Origin: Curtobacterium sp. VKM Ac-2865
GTDB lineage: Bacteria > Actinomycetota > Actinomycetes > Actinomycetales > Microbacteriaceae
Direction: 5' to 3'
Assembly: GCF_015350905.1 (NCBI RefSeq)
Contig: NZ_JADKRZ010000002.1
Coordinates: 620,001-684,000 of the forward strand
DNA: 64,000 nucleotides
The notes under the pieces were generated by a model. The model saw nothing but the letters and a program-made list of their open reading frames with translations, was not told where the DNA came from and did not search any database. The translations under genes and the position numbers were made by a program. The first letter of the stretch is position 1; every line of letters begins with the position of its first letter. Positions 16,463-24,877 of this stretch are shown piece after piece.

Positions 16463-16489
16463 TCCCAGGTTCGGGGCATCCCGGGCGCG

Positions 16490-16955
16490 GCGACCGGACG
16501 GTGCGGCGCGGAGCGGGCGGCAGCGTGACGAGGCACGGCTCCCGGAGTTCGATCTGCGCGGTGACGGATCCGGTACGCGATGCCCGACGTCCGTGAACCA
16601 GATTCGTCATCGACTGGAACGGGAACCAACGCCCCGACCGCCGGCGGCCGGCTCCCCGTGCAGGGCTGCGACGGCTGGTCGGCGGGAGCAGGTCGGGCTG
16701 GCTGGTCGGACGCGCGGGTCGGGAGCGCGGGGCGTGGCGGAGCACCCGGGCGGCAGCGTGACGACGCACGGGCGCCGGACTTCGATCTGCGCCGTGACGG
16801 ATGCAGTACCCGACACCCGACTTCCGCGAACCAGATTCGTCATCAACCGGAACAGGAACCGACACCCCGACCGCCGATGGCCAGCTCCCGGAGTCGGGCG
16901 ACCGATCTGGAACCGACGCCCCAACCGCCGATCGCCGGCTGGCCGAGTCGGGCGG
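16490..16955. repeat. Non-coding 233-nt tandem duplication
   Basis: The 607-nt gap between the flavin reductase and the exporter holds no gene. It holds two diverged copies of a unit with an offset of 233 nt: CAGCGTGACG at 16521 and 16754, and CCAGATTCGTCAT at about 16598 and 16831. A third partial copy of the CGCCCCGACCGCCG-like end lies near 16907-16954. Stop codons and indels between copies argue against coding. Confidence 0.75.
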
Positions 16956-16972
16956 ACGGTCGCGGGGCGGGG

Positions 16973-18496
16973 TCAGCGGCGACGGAGCATGACGACCGCA
17001 CCCGCGGCAGCGACGACCATGAGCACCGCGGCGACACCGGCCGTGATCGTCACGCCGGAGTCGAACGCGGCCCGCGCCGACTCGAGGAGCACCTGCCCCG
17101 CGGTCCCGCCGAGTTCGTTCGCCGCCGACACCGCGCCGCCGAGGGTCTCCTGCGCCGCGGTGTGCGACGTCGAGGAGAGCCCGTCCGGCACCATGACGTG
17201 CGCGCGGTACGCCGTGGCCAGGATCGTCCCGAGGATCGCGGTCCCCAGCACGGCACCGATCTCGTAGGCGGTCTCGGACACCGCAGAGGCAGCACCGGCC
17301 TTGTCCGCCGGCGCGGTGGAGATGATCAGGTCATTCGTGACGGTCTCGGACGCGCCGATCCCGATGCCGAGCAGCACGAAGGCGAAGGCCAGTGCGGCGA
17401 TCGACGCGTGGTGTCCGAGCACCGCGACCAGGCCGTACGCGGCGGCGGAGAACAGCAGGGCGACGCTGACGACCCACCGCGGTGCGACCCGGGCGACGAT
17501 CGGCACGGCGACGATGCCCGCGACGATGGTCAGCACGGAGCCGGGGATCAGGACGATGCCGGACGCGAAGGGGTCGAGCCCGGCCACGAGCTGCAGGTGC
17601 TGGGCGATGAAGAACAGGAACCCGGTCAGCGAGAACATCGCCGCCATGTTCATCAGCACGCTGCCCGTGAACGCCGTGCTGCGGAACAGCCGGAGGTCGA
17701 GCATCGGGGTGCGCGTGCGGAGCTGCCGGCGGACGAAGGTGATGCCGCAGAGGACACCGACGGCCACCATGGCGATGGCGAGGCCGCGCTCCTCGGGGTG
17801 CACGATCGACTTGATCGCCCACGCGACCGGCGCCAGCGTGCCGAGCGAGAGCAGCATGCTCACGACGTCGACCGGGCCGGGGTTGCGGTCGCGGGACTCC
17901 GGCACGCAGAACGGCACGGCCGCGAGCATCACGACGAGGATCGGCACCGCGACGAGGAACACGCTGCCCCAGTGGAAGTGCGCCAGGAGCGCGCCGCCGA
18001 CGAGCGGGCCGAGGGCGTTCCCCGCGGCGAACATCGTCGACCAGACGGCGAGGGCCATCCGCCGCTCCCCCGCGTCCGGGAACACGTTGCGGATGATCGA
18101 GAGCGTGGCCGGCATGAGCATCGCGCCGAACACGCCCATCGCCACGCGGGCGGCGACGAGCATCCAGGCGTCGGTGGCGAAGGCGGCCGCGACGGACATC
18201 GCGGCGAACCCGGTCGCGCCGACCACCAGGATGCGGCGGCGTCCGATGCGGTCACCGATACTGCCCATCACGACGAGCAGCCCGGCCAGCACGAGCGGGT
18301 AGGCGTCGACGATCCAGAGCTGCGTGGTGGCGTCGGGGTTCAGCGCGCGGGCGATGGACGGCAGCGCGAAGCTCAGGATCGTGTTGTCGACCGAGATGAG
18401 CAGGACAGGCAGCATCAGGACCGCGAGCGCCAGGAACCGTCGTGCGCGGCTCGCGGTGACACGCGTGGCGACGGGACTGGTGAGGAGTGCGGACAT
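16973..18496 (-). CDS. MFS drug exporter, DHA2 (14-TM) family
   Basis: A 507-residue inner-membrane proton antiporter. Motif A in the first cytoplasmic loop is GSIGDRIGRRRILVVG, and the TM1 region DNTILSFALPSIARAL matches the family's motif D1. Fourteen hydrophobic segments are expected at this length, as in LfrA/EmrB-like efflux pumps for dyes, quinolones or biocides. The ATG at 18496 follows GGAG by 7 nt, and two palindromes in its promoter suggest repression. It lies downstream of the LacI gene but is separated from it by a terminator-like hairpin. Confidence 0.88.
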   Translation of the reverse strand: MSALLTSPVATRVTASRARRFLALAVLMLPVLLISVDNTILSFALPSIARALNPDATTQLWIVDAYPLVLAGLLVVMGSIGDRIGRRRILVVGATGFAAMSVAAAFATDAWMLVAARVAMGVFGAMLMPATLSIIRNVFPDAGERRMALAVWSTMFAAGNALGPLVGGALLAHFHWGSVFLVAVPILVVMLAAVPFCVPESRDRNPGPVDVVSMLLSLGTLAPVAWAIKSIVHPEERGLAIAMVAVGVLCGITFVRRQLRTRTPMLDLRLFRSTAFTGSVLMNMAAMFSLTGFLFFIAQHLQLVAGLDPFASGIVLIPGSVLTIVAGIVAVPIVARVAPRWVVSVALLFSAAAYGLVAVLGHHASIAALAFAFVLLGIGIGASETVTNDLIISTAPADKAGAASAVSETAYEIGAVLGTAILGTILATAYRAHVMVPDGLSSTSHTAAQETLGGAVSAANELGGTAGQVLLESARAAFDSGVTITAGVAAVLMVVAAAGAVVMLRRR

Positions 18497-18570
18497 GGTG
18501 GTGCTCCGAGGACTTCGAGGGAGGTGCAACGGGCGCGGAAGTCGTCACGCGGCCCGGCAGGACTCCGTCT

Positions 18571-18608
18571 ACTGTACCGTCTGGACGGTTGTGGTTGCAA
18601 ATGCAACC
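18571..18608 (-). promoter_or_regulatory. Exporter promoter with two palindromic operator candidates
   Basis: TACAGT (minus strand, 18571-18576) is the -10 candidate. Immediately upstream come ACCGTC-TG-GACGGT (18576-18589) and GGTTGCA-AA-TGCAACC (18593-18608), both perfect. A repressor of the TetR or MarR type could bind there; which protein does is unknown. Confidence 0.55.
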
Positions 18609-18619
18609 AACGTCGGGAG

Positions 18620-18652
18620 GGAGGCTCCTCCGCGGTCGTGCGCCGAGCCTCC
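18620..18652 (-). terminator. Terminator-like hairpin after the LacI gene
   Basis: GGAGGCTC (18620-18627) pairs with GAGCCTCC (18645-18652) 39 nt beyond the LacI stop codon on the minus strand. Confidence 0.5.
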
Positions 18653-18690
18653 AGTCCGGCGGTGGTCCGGACCACTGCCCGGCCGAGCCG

Positions 18691-19713
18691 TCAGGCCGAC
18701 TCGCGCACCAGGAGGCGGTGGCGCACGGTGCGCTGCACCGCCGGGCCCTGCCGCGGCAGGTCCCCCGCGAGCATGCCGAGCGCCAGGTCGAGCGCCTGCT
18801 GCGCGACCGCGTCGAGGTCGACCGCGAGCGTCGTGAGGGTCGGCGCGACGAGGCCGCCGAGCGGCAGGCCGTCCACGCCGACCACGCGGACGTCACCCGG
18901 CACGTCGACGCCCGCGCGACGGCACGCCGAGAGCACGCCCAGCGCGGTCACGTCGTTGAAGGCGAGCACGGCGTCGAGCCGGCGGTGGCTGCCGAGCAGG
19001 TGTTCCGTGGCCTCGGCACCGGCAGCAGCGGTCGGGGCCCCGCCGTGGACGAGTTCGGGCAGGTACCCGCGTCGGCGCAGCGCGTCGGCCATCAGCGTGC
19101 CGCGGTGGGTCGGCGCCCCGTCGGACGAGGCGTCGAGGACCACGGGGTGCTTGACGCCCGTGGCGACGAGGTGGTCGGCGAGCGCGTCGATGGCCTCGGT
19201 GGGGTCGATGCGGACCGCCGCCCGCGTGACCGGGCCGGCGGGGTCGAGCTCGACGACCGGCACCGAGCCGAGCTGCTCGATCCACTCCGCGGCGCGCAGC
19301 CCGAGGTACCCGATGACGACGTCGGTCTGGACGCCGAGGGCCTGCACCATGCGGGACGGGTCGCTCGCGAGCCCGACGTCCGCGAGCATCACGTTCCACC
19401 CGCGGTCGGCGGCCAGCCCGAGCACCGCGGCGGCGAGCTCCGGCGAGTACGGGTTCCGCAGGTCGTCGACGACCAGGCCGAGCTGGTGGTCGCCGCCGGT
19501 GACGAGCCCGCGGCCGAAGCGGGACGGTCGGTAGTCGAGGGCCTCGGCCGCCAGGAGGACCCGCTCCTTGGTAGACGCGCTGATGCCGGTCATGCCGTTC
19601 ATCGCCCGGGTGACCGTCTGCCGGGACACCCCGGCGGCCGCGGCGACGTCGATGATCGTCGCGCGGCCGGCGGGGGGCGGCGGCGTCTCGTTCAGGCGCG
19701 GAGGTCCAGCCAC
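18691..19713 (-). CDS. LacI-family transcriptional regulator
   Basis: A 340-residue repressor. The N-terminal helix-turn-helix is TIIDVAAAAGVSRQTVTRAM with the hinge region RPSRFGRGLVTG; the periplasmic-binding-protein-like sugar domain begins QLGLVVDDLRNPYSPELAAA. No ATG is available near the N-terminus: the GTG at 19713, with CCGGAG 8 nt upstream, gives a 14-residue leader and overlaps the end of the fusion oxidoreductase by 22 nt. It is thus co-transcribed with that gene, whose promoter carries two GTGAnnnTTCAC-like sites, the expected style of LacI operators. Confidence 0.9.
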   Translation of the reverse strand: MAGPPRLNETPPPPAGRATIIDVAAAAGVSRQTVTRAMNGMTGISASTKERVLLAAEALDYRPSRFGRGLVTGGDHQLGLVVDDLRNPYSPELAAAVLGLAADRGWNVMLADVGLASDPSRMVQALGVQTDVVIGYLGLRAAEWIEQLGSVPVVELDPAGPVTRAAVRIDPTEAIDALADHLVATGVKHPVVLDASSDGAPTHRGTLMADALRRRGYLPELVHGGAPTAAAGAEATEHLLGSHRRLDAVLAFNDVTALGVLSACRRAGVDVPGDVRVVGVDGLPLGGLVAPTLTTLAVDLDAVAQQALDLALGMLAGDLPRQGPAVQRTVRHRLLVRESA

Positions 19714-21746
19714 GCGACCTGCTCCGGGGTGAGCTCGACGGAGAGGCCGGTCATCGAGGAGCGGGCCTCGGCGATGGTGCGCGGTCCGAAGAGCGGGAAG
19801 GTCGGGAACGGCTGGTTGAGGACGTACGCCAGGGCGATCGCCGTGGCAGGGACGCCGAACTGCTCGCCGAGCTCCGTCGCGCGCCGGAGCCGCTCGAAGT
19901 TGTCGTCGCTGTAGTAGCAGCGGACGAGCTCGGCGTCGCTGGTGTCCCCCGGGGTCGCACGACCGGTGAAGAACCCGCGCGCCTGGGACGACCAGGGCAG
20001 CAGCGGGACCTGTCGCTCCTCGAGCCAGGCCTTCGACGCGGCGTCGGTCACGTGGCGGCAGCCCTCCCACGGCACGTCGTACGCCTCGGCGAGGCCGAAG
20101 TGGTTGCTGAGGACCTCGAACCCGTGCTTGCCGTTCGCCGCCGCGTAGGCGTTGGCCTCGTCGAAGCGCGCCAGGCTCCAGTTCGACCCGCCGTACACGC
20201 GGATGCGGCCGGCGCGACGGTGCTCGTCGAGCACGTCGACGAACTCCCCCACCGGGACGTCCTCGTTGTCGCGGTGCATCATGTAGATGTCCGCGTGGTC
20301 GGTGCCCTGGCGCTCCAGGCTCTCGAGCAGCTGGCGGCTCAGGGACTCGGGGTCGCAGTACGGGGTGTGGGCGCCCTTGGTGATCACGACGACGTCGTCG
20401 CGGATGCCGCGGTTCTGGATCCACTTGCCGAGTCGGCCCTCGAGCACGCCGCCGCCGTAGATGTACCCGGTGTCGAAGACGTTGCCGCCGCGCTCGACGA
20501 ACAGGTCGAAGATCGCGCTGGCGTGCGCCAGGTCGGGCTGGTTGTCGACGCCCATCACCAGGCGGGACATCCGCTTGCCGACGCCCGGCACCTCGCCGTA
20601 CAGCATCGTGGTGTCCGACGCGACGGTGAGCGGCCGGCCGCTGACGGTCGGGATGTCGGCGGTCTCGGCCTCGAACGGGTAGCGCAGCTCGATCGCGGCG
20701 CGCCAGCGGTCGAGCGTGCGGGCGGTGGCGAGCGACTCGTCGAGGGTCATCTGCGCTGCCTGGCCCAGACCGGCGGCGAGGGCGTCGGTGGTGGCGTCGG
20801 CTTCGCGGGCGTAGGGGTGCTCACCGGCGAAGGACAGCGTGCGGGGGTCGTCGTCGACGGTGCTGACGACGATGGTGGGTTCGTCCCCGAGGGTCCACGG
20901 GTCCGCCAGGGTGATCCGGCCGCGCGTGCCGTACACGGTGACGGCGTTGTCGTCCTCGACGCGGACCCCGGTGCGGACGTTCGCCGTGATCGTGCGATCG
21001 GCACGGCCGCGGTAGGTGAGGTCGGCGGTGGTCCACTCGTCGACGCCGGTCGGGCCGAGGGTGCCTGTGGCGGTGAGCTCGGTCGGCTCCGCGACGGCGG
21101 TGCCCGTGGCGGCCTGCACGATCGCCGCGGTCATCGTGACGGGGTACCCGCCGACGTCGAGGATGCCGCCCCCGGCGGTGTCGACGTCGAACAGGCGGCC
21201 GGTGCGCTCCCCCGCGCGGAACGCGAAGGACGCGTCGACGTGGGTGACGTCGCCGACCGCGCCCTGGCGGACGAGGTCGAGCAGTGCGGCGGTCTGCGGG
21301 TGGAAGCGGTACATGTAGGCCTCGACCAGGGGCAGCCCGGCGACCCGGGCGGCGTCGACCAGGGCCATCGCGGTGCCGTGGTTCGGCGCGAGGGGCTTCT
21401 CGCACAGGACGGCCTTGCCCGCCTGCAGCGCCGCCAGCACCAGGTGGGCGTGGCCGGTGTGCACGGTCGAGACGTAGACCGCGTCGACGCGCGGGTCGGC
21501 GAGCACCTCGTCGTAGGTCGTCGCCGTGACGTCGGCGAACCCGTGGCCGGCGGCGTCCTCGGCGAACGCCTGCGCCCGCTCGAGCGACGAGCTGCCCGCA
21601 GCGACGAGCGTGGCGCCCGACGCACTCGCCGGGAGCTGGGAGAGGAACCGACGGGCGATGCTGCCCGGGCCGAGGACGGCCCAGCCGGGGGTGTCGCCGG
21701 ACGGGGTCGGGGTGGTGCCGGTGGTGGTCGCGGTCTGCGCTGACAT
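19692..21746 (-). CDS. Fusion of a Gfo/Idh/MocA oxidoreductase and an aldo/keto reductase
   Basis: A 684-residue two-domain protein. Residues ~20-355 are a Gfo/Idh/MocA dehydrogenase with the NAD-binding GWAVLGPGSIARRFLSQL and the EKP motif in VLCEKPLAPNHGTAM. Residues ~380-684 are an aldo/keto reductase with its tetrad visible in FDTGYIYGGG (Asp, Tyr), VVITKGAH (Lys) and IYMMHRDNED (His). Both act on sugars or sugar derivatives with NAD(P)H, so the fusion may perform consecutive oxidation and reduction, for example epimerisation. The ATG at 21746 follows AGGA; an upstream start at 21776 would fall inside the operator. It forms an operon with the LacI gene. Confidence 0.9.
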   Translation of the reverse strand: MSAQTATTTGTTPTPSGDTPGWAVLGPGSIARRFLSQLPASASGATLVAAGSSSLERAQAFAEDAAGHGFADVTATTYDEVLADPRVDAVYVSTVHTGHAHLVLAALQAGKAVLCEKPLAPNHGTAMALVDAARVAGLPLVEAYMYRFHPQTAALLDLVRQGAVGDVTHVDASFAFRAGERTGRLFDVDTAGGGILDVGGYPVTMTAAIVQAATGTAVAEPTELTATGTLGPTGVDEWTTADLTYRGRADRTITANVRTGVRVEDDNAVTVYGTRGRITLADPWTLGDEPTIVVSTVDDDPRTLSFAGEHPYAREADATTDALAAGLGQAAQMTLDESLATARTLDRWRAAIELRYPFEAETADIPTVSGRPLTVASDTTMLYGEVPGVGKRMSRLVMGVDNQPDLAHASAIFDLFVERGGNVFDTGYIYGGGVLEGRLGKWIQNRGIRDDVVVITKGAHTPYCDPESLSRQLLESLERQGTDHADIYMMHRDNEDVPVGEFVDVLDEHRRAGRIRVYGGSNWSLARFDEANAYAAANGKHGFEVLSNHFGLAEAYDVPWEGCRHVTDAASKAWLEERQVPLLPWSSQARGFFTGRATPGDTSDAELVRCYYSDDNFERLRRATELGEQFGVPATAIALAYVLNQPFPTFPLFGPRTIAEARSSMTGLSVELTPEQVAWLDLRA

Positions 21747-21764
21747 GCGGATCCTGTTCGTCTC

Positions 21765-21776
21765 GTGAACCTTCAC
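21765..21776. promoter_or_regulatory. Proximal LacI-type operator candidate
   Basis: GTGAACCTTCAC, a palindrome apart from its centre, lies about 20 nt upstream of the fusion gene. A second near-identical site lies at 21822-21833. Confidence 0.6.
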
Positions 21777-21821
21777 GGTCGGGACGACACTAGGCCAGTT
21801 CCTCCCCGTGGATCAAGGGCC

Positions 21822-21833
21822 GTGAGCGTTCAC
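21822..21833. promoter_or_regulatory. Distal LacI-type operator candidate
   Basis: GTGAGCGTTCAC lies 57 nt (centre to centre) from the proximal site, on the other side of the presumed promoter and about 50 nt before the divergent TetR gene, so the regulator could affect both. Confidence 0.6.
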
Positions 21834-21870
21834 GATCGAGTCGTGGGAGCAGTACGAGCCCGTGGTTCCC

Positions 21871-21876
21871 TAGACT
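21871..21876 (+). promoter_or_regulatory. -10 box of a leaderless promoter
   Basis: TAGACT lies 6 nt before the ATG of the TetR gene at 21883. Confidence 0.6.
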
Positions 21877-21882
21877 TCCCCC

Positions 21883-22431
21883 ATGGCCAGTGCCCGTGAC
21901 CGTGTCCTCGACAGCTTCGTCGCCATCGTGTGCGAGGAGGGCGAGCGTCCCGCCACACTCGACGCCGTCGCCGCACGCGCCGGGGTGTCCAAGGGCGGAC
22001 TGCTCTACCACTTCGGCTCGAAGGCCGCCCTGGTCGAGGGGCTCTGCGACCGGCTCGTCGACCTGTCCACGGCCGACGTGGAACGGATGCGCGTCGCCGA
22101 GGACGGCCCCGCCCGCTACTTCGTCCGCAACTGCCAGTTCGTCGGCAGCGAGCTCGACCTGGCGCTCCTCGCCGCGAGCCGCCTGCAGCAGGCCGGGTAC
22201 GCGGAAGCCGGTCGCACGCTCGACGAGACCGAGAACGCCTGGCTCGCCACCCTGGTCGAGGCCCTCGGCGACGCGCCCACCGCGCAGGCGATCAAGTTGA
22301 TGGGCGACGGGCTGTACCACGCCGCGTCACTCGGCGCTGCGAGCGACGTCCGGCCCGACCGTGCGACGGTCGACATGGAGCCACTGCTCGGCGTCGTCGA
22401 CCGACTGGTGTCCACCAAGCCCGCTGCGTGA
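21883..22431 (+). CDS. TetR-family transcriptional regulator
   Basis: A 182-residue regulator. The helix-turn-helix is LDAVAARAGVSKGGLLYHFG with the following SKAALVEGLCDRL helix, a standard TetR N-terminus. The C-terminal domain carries an LQQAGYAEAGRTL segment typical of the TetR_C_37-like group. It is probably translated from a leaderless mRNA. It diverges from the MocA-AKR fusion operon, and a small membrane protein gene follows it 66 nt downstream on the same strand. Confidence 0.9.
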   Translation: MASARDRVLDSFVAIVCEEGERPATLDAVAARAGVSKGGLLYHFGSKAALVEGLCDRLVDLSTADVERMRVAEDGPARYFVRNCQFVGSELDLALLAASRLQQAGYAEAGRTLDETENAWLATLVEALGDAPTAQAIKLMGDGLYHAASLGAASDVRPDRATVDMEPLLGVVDRLVSTKPAA

Positions 22432-22497
22432 ACCAGCGCGGGCGCCCCTGGGGATAGACTTGGGGTGTTCCACCCGTCTGACCTCCGGAGGTACCCT

Positions 22498-22668
22498 GTG
22501 GGCCGCGTCATCGCCGCTTTCTTCTCGATCCTGCTGCTGCTGGTGTCGATGTACCTGTTCGGCGTCGCGTTCCAGGTGAACTCGGGTCAGGCCTTCGTCT
22601 TCATGGCGGGCGTCCTGCTCATGTCGCTCTCCTTCTTCCTGCCGATCCACGTCTTCGGCAAGAAGTAG
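22498..22668 (+). CDS. Small two-TM membrane protein
   Basis: A 56-residue protein with two hydrophobic stretches (about residues 5-22, FFSILLLLVSMYLFGVAF, and 30-52) and a short charged end, FGKK. The GTG at 22498 is fixed by GGAGG 6 nt upstream; an earlier in-frame ATG at 22465 has no binding site. TAGACT at 22455-22460 gives a leader of about 30 nt. I do not recognise a family; it resembles the small conserved membrane proteins of Microbacteriaceae. Confidence 0.75.
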   Translation: MGRVIAAFFSILLLLVSMYLFGVAFQVNSGQAFVFMAGVLLMSLSFFLPIHVFGKK

Positions 22669-22680
22669 TCCCAGCGTCGA

Positions 22681-22715
22681 GAACGGCCCCGCACCTCACC
22701 GGTGCGGGGCCGTTC
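22681..22715. terminator. Bidirectional terminator between the small membrane protein and ribH
   Basis: Perfect 15-nt arms GAACGGCCCCGCACC and GGTGCGGGGCCGTTC with a 5-nt loop, between convergent genes. Confidence 0.85.
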
Positions 22716-22731
22716 TGCGTTGCCGGAACGA

Positions 22732-23211
22732 TCAGGCGGGGACGCGCAGGGTCCGCAGGGCGACGGCCGTCGCGATGGCGGCGTGGGCGGCCTCGGCGCC
22801 CTTGTCCTCCTTCGATCCGGGCAGACCCGCCCGGTCGATCCCCTGCTGCTCGTCGTCGAGGGTGAGCACACCGAAGCCGACGGGCTTGCCGGTGTCGATC
22901 GCGACGCGGGTGAGACCGCTCGTCGCCGCGTCGGACACGTACTCGAAGTGCGGGGTGCCGCCACGGATGATCACGCCGAGCGCGACCGCGGCGTCGAAGC
23001 CGGACTCGAGTGCGACCTTCGCCACGACCGGCAGCTCGAAGCTGCCGGGGACGGGGATGACGGTGGCCTCGGCACCGAGCCGCTCGACCTCGCGCTGGGC
23101 CCCGGCGAGGAGTCCTGCCGCGATGGTGTCGTGCCACTGCCCGGCGACGATCGCCACCCGGATCCCGCTGCCGTCGACCTGGTCGCGGTCCGCCGCGCCT
23201 GCTCCGCTCAT
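22732..23211 (-). CDS. ribH: 6,7-dimethyl-8-ribityllumazine synthase
   Basis: A 159-residue cytoplasmic enzyme that condenses 5-amino-6-ribitylaminouracil with 3,4-dihydroxybutanone phosphate to form lumazine. Signature segments are [50 protein letters not shown] and [16 protein letters not shown]. Its ATG overlaps the ribB stop in ATGA, making it the last gene of the ribE-ribB-ribH operon under the FMN riboswitch. Confidence 0.95.
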   Translation of the reverse strand: MSGAGAADRDQVDGSGIRVAIVAGQWHDTIAAGLLAGAQREVERLGAEATVIPVPGSFELPVVAKVALESGFDAAVALGVIIRGGTPHFEYVSDAATSGLTRVAIDTGKPVGFGVLTLDDEQQGIDRAGLPGSKEDKGAEAAHAAIATAVALRTLRVPA

Positions 23212-23951
23212 CGTGTGGTTCCTTCCGTGGGCGCGACGGAGGTCGTCGCCCGGTCGGCTGCGTCGAGCCACTCGGCCAGCGCAGCGATGGTGATGACGGG
23301 CACGCCCTCGCGCGCCCCCAGTTCGACGAGTCGCGGCAGCCGCATCATGCTGCCGTCCTCGTCGACGATCTCGCAGATCGCCGCCGCCGGACGCAGCCCT
23401 GCTGCGGTGACGAGGTCGATCGCGGCTTCGGTGTGCCCGGAGCGCTCGCGGACGCCGCCGGGTCGGGCGCGCAGGGGCACGACGTGGCCCGGGCGGTGCA
23501 GGTCGTCCCGCACCGAGGTCGGGTCGGCGAGGACCCGCAGTGTCCGGGCGCGGTCGTGGGCGCTGATGCCGGTCGTGACCCCGACTGCGGCGTCGACGGT
23601 CACGGTGTACGCGGTGCCGCGGACGTCCTCGTTGTGCTCGACCATCGGCGGCAGGTCGAGTGCGTCGGCGATCTCGGTGCTGACCGGCGCGCAGATGAAG
23701 CCCGACGAGTGCGCCACGGTCCATGCGATCCACTCCGGTGTCGCGAGCTCGGCGGACAGGATGACGTCGCCCTCGTTCTCGCGGGACTCGTCGTCGGCGA
23801 CGATCACCGGGCGGCCGGCCGCGATCGCGGCGACGGCGTCGTCCACGGTGGACAGGCCGGGCACGCGTGCGGGCGCGACCACCGGCGCGGCGCCGGCCAC
23901 GTGCCCTGGCGCCGCCACGTCGGAGTGGTGCGATGCGTCGACGACCATCAC
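23208..23951 (-). CDS. ribB: 3,4-dihydroxy-2-butanone 4-phosphate synthase
   Basis: A 247-residue enzyme that converts ribulose 5-phosphate to dihydroxybutanone phosphate and formate. The active-site segment [20 protein letters not shown], the HSSGFICAP strand and the [20 protein letters not shown] and [10 protein letters not shown] motifs are complete. Actinobacteria usually carry RibBA with a C-terminal GTP cyclohydrolase II domain; here the protein stops after the RibB fold with a short tail, so that domain is absent. It overlaps ribE and ribH by a few bases each. Confidence 0.94.
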   Translation of the reverse strand: MMVVDASHHSDVAAPGHVAGAAPVVAPARVPGLSTVDDAVAAIAAGRPVIVADDESRENEGDVILSAELATPEWIAWTVAHSSGFICAPVSTEIADALDLPPMVEHNEDVRGTAYTVTVDAAVGVTTGISAHDRARTLRVLADPTSVRDDLHRPGHVVPLRARPGGVRERSGHTEAAIDLVTAAGLRPAAAICEIVDEDGSMMRLPRLVELGAREGVPVITIAALAEWLDAADRATTSVAPTEGTTR

Positions 23952-24589
23952 CGGGCCTCCAGGCTGGACCGCACACCGGCGTCGAGCCGGAGCATCCGGC
24001 GGACGTGGCGCGCGAGGACGTCGGTCTCGACGTTGACGCGGTCACCGGGGACCCGGTCGCCGAGCGTGGTGGCGCCGAGGGTCTCAGGGATGAGGCTGAC
24101 CTCGAACCAGGCGGCAGCAGGGTCGGTGGACTCCGGCGAGACGGCGCTGACGGTGAGCGAGACGCCGTCGAGCGCGACCGAGCCCTTGTCGACGACGAGC
24201 GGGCTGAGCTCCGGCGTCAGGGCGAAGCGGACCCGGCGCCAGCCGTCACCGTCCGCGGTCTCGAGGACGGTCGCGGTGCCGTCGACGTGCCCCTGGACGA
24301 TGTGCCCGCCGAGCCGGTCGCCGACGGACGCTGCGCGCTCGAGGTTCACCGGGTCGCCGACGCGGAGCGAGCCGTGCGCGCTCATGTCGAGCGTCTGCTT
24401 CATCACGAAGCTGGTGAAGGTGTCGGTGGTCTGCTCGACGACGGTCAGGCAGACACCGCTCGTCGCGATCGAGTCGCCGTGTCGGGCGTCCGAGACCACG
24501 AGCGGGCCGCGGATCGTGAGCGCGACGGAGTCGCCCTGGGCCTCGACGGCGGTGACGGTGCCGAGTTCCTCGATGATGCCGGTGAACAC
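23948..24589 (-). CDS. ribE: Riboflavin synthase, alpha chain
   Basis: A 213-residue enzyme that dismutates two lumazines into riboflavin. Two repeated barrels are visible: the first begins [12 protein letters not shown] and has [13 protein letters not shown], the second has [14 protein letters not shown] and [13 protein letters not shown]. The GTG at 24589 with AGAGGA just upstream restores the canonical (M)FTGIIEE start; an in-frame ATG further upstream would run toward the riboswitch. It is the first gene after the FMN riboswitch. Confidence 0.94.
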   Translation of the reverse strand: MFTGIIEELGTVTAVEAQGDSVALTIRGPLVVSDARHGDSIATSGVCLTVVEQTTDTFTSFVMKQTLDMSAHGSLRVGDPVNLERAASVGDRLGGHIVQGHVDGTATVLETADGDGWRRVRFALTPELSPLVVDKGSVALDGVSLTVSAVSPESTDPAAAWFEVSLIPETLGATTLGDRVPGDRVNVETDVLARHVRRMLRLDAGVRSSLEAR

Positions 24590-24688
24590 TGGTGTCCTCT
24601 CAACGGGACTCCGGGTGTGCACGACGGTCGTCGGCAGTGCGGAGGTCGCGTCCGCGCCGCGTGGTGGGCATGGTCGTGTCCTCCGCCA

Positions 24689-24818
24689 GCGCGCCTACCA
24701 TCCGGACTCTCACCGTCGGTCCCGGAATCCCACCGGGTCAGCATCGGTCGGGAGTTCACCCGTCGTCAGCTCGTGGACTGTCACCACCGGTTCGGACTTG
24801 CACCGACCCCGGAGCGCT
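24689..24818 (-). promoter_or_regulatory. FMN riboswitch (RFN element)
   Basis: On the minus strand the conserved core reads CTCCGGGGTCGGTGCAAGTC near the 5' end and ACCGACGGTGAGAGTCCGGA near the 3' end, closed by complementary AGCGC/GCGC ends; these are the diagnostic segments of the RFN element. It precedes ribE by about 100 nt. FMN binding is expected to reduce expression of ribE-ribB-ribH. A TATCGT box at 24831-24836 fits as its promoter. Confidence 0.93.
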
Positions 24819-24830
24819 TGCGTACCCCGA

Positions 24831-24836
24831 ACGATA
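24831..24836 (-). promoter_or_regulatory. -10 box of the riboflavin operon
   Basis: TATCGT on the minus strand lies about 12 nt before the first conserved base of the riboswitch. Confidence 0.5.
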
Positions 24837-24877
24837 CCCCAGCCCCCTGACGCGCGCGGCAGCGGGGTCACACGTGG

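Noticed and set aside
16580-19534. A 984-codon plus-strand frame over the repeat region and the exporter
   Set aside because: It is antisense to clear MFS and LacI genes, has GC-skew-type composition (mostly Arg, Asp, Gly, His) and no domain.
21747-21776. An upstream start (MKVHETNRIR) for the MocA-AKR fusion
   Set aside because: It begins inside the palindromic operator and lacks a ribosome binding site; AGGA precedes the ATG at 21746.
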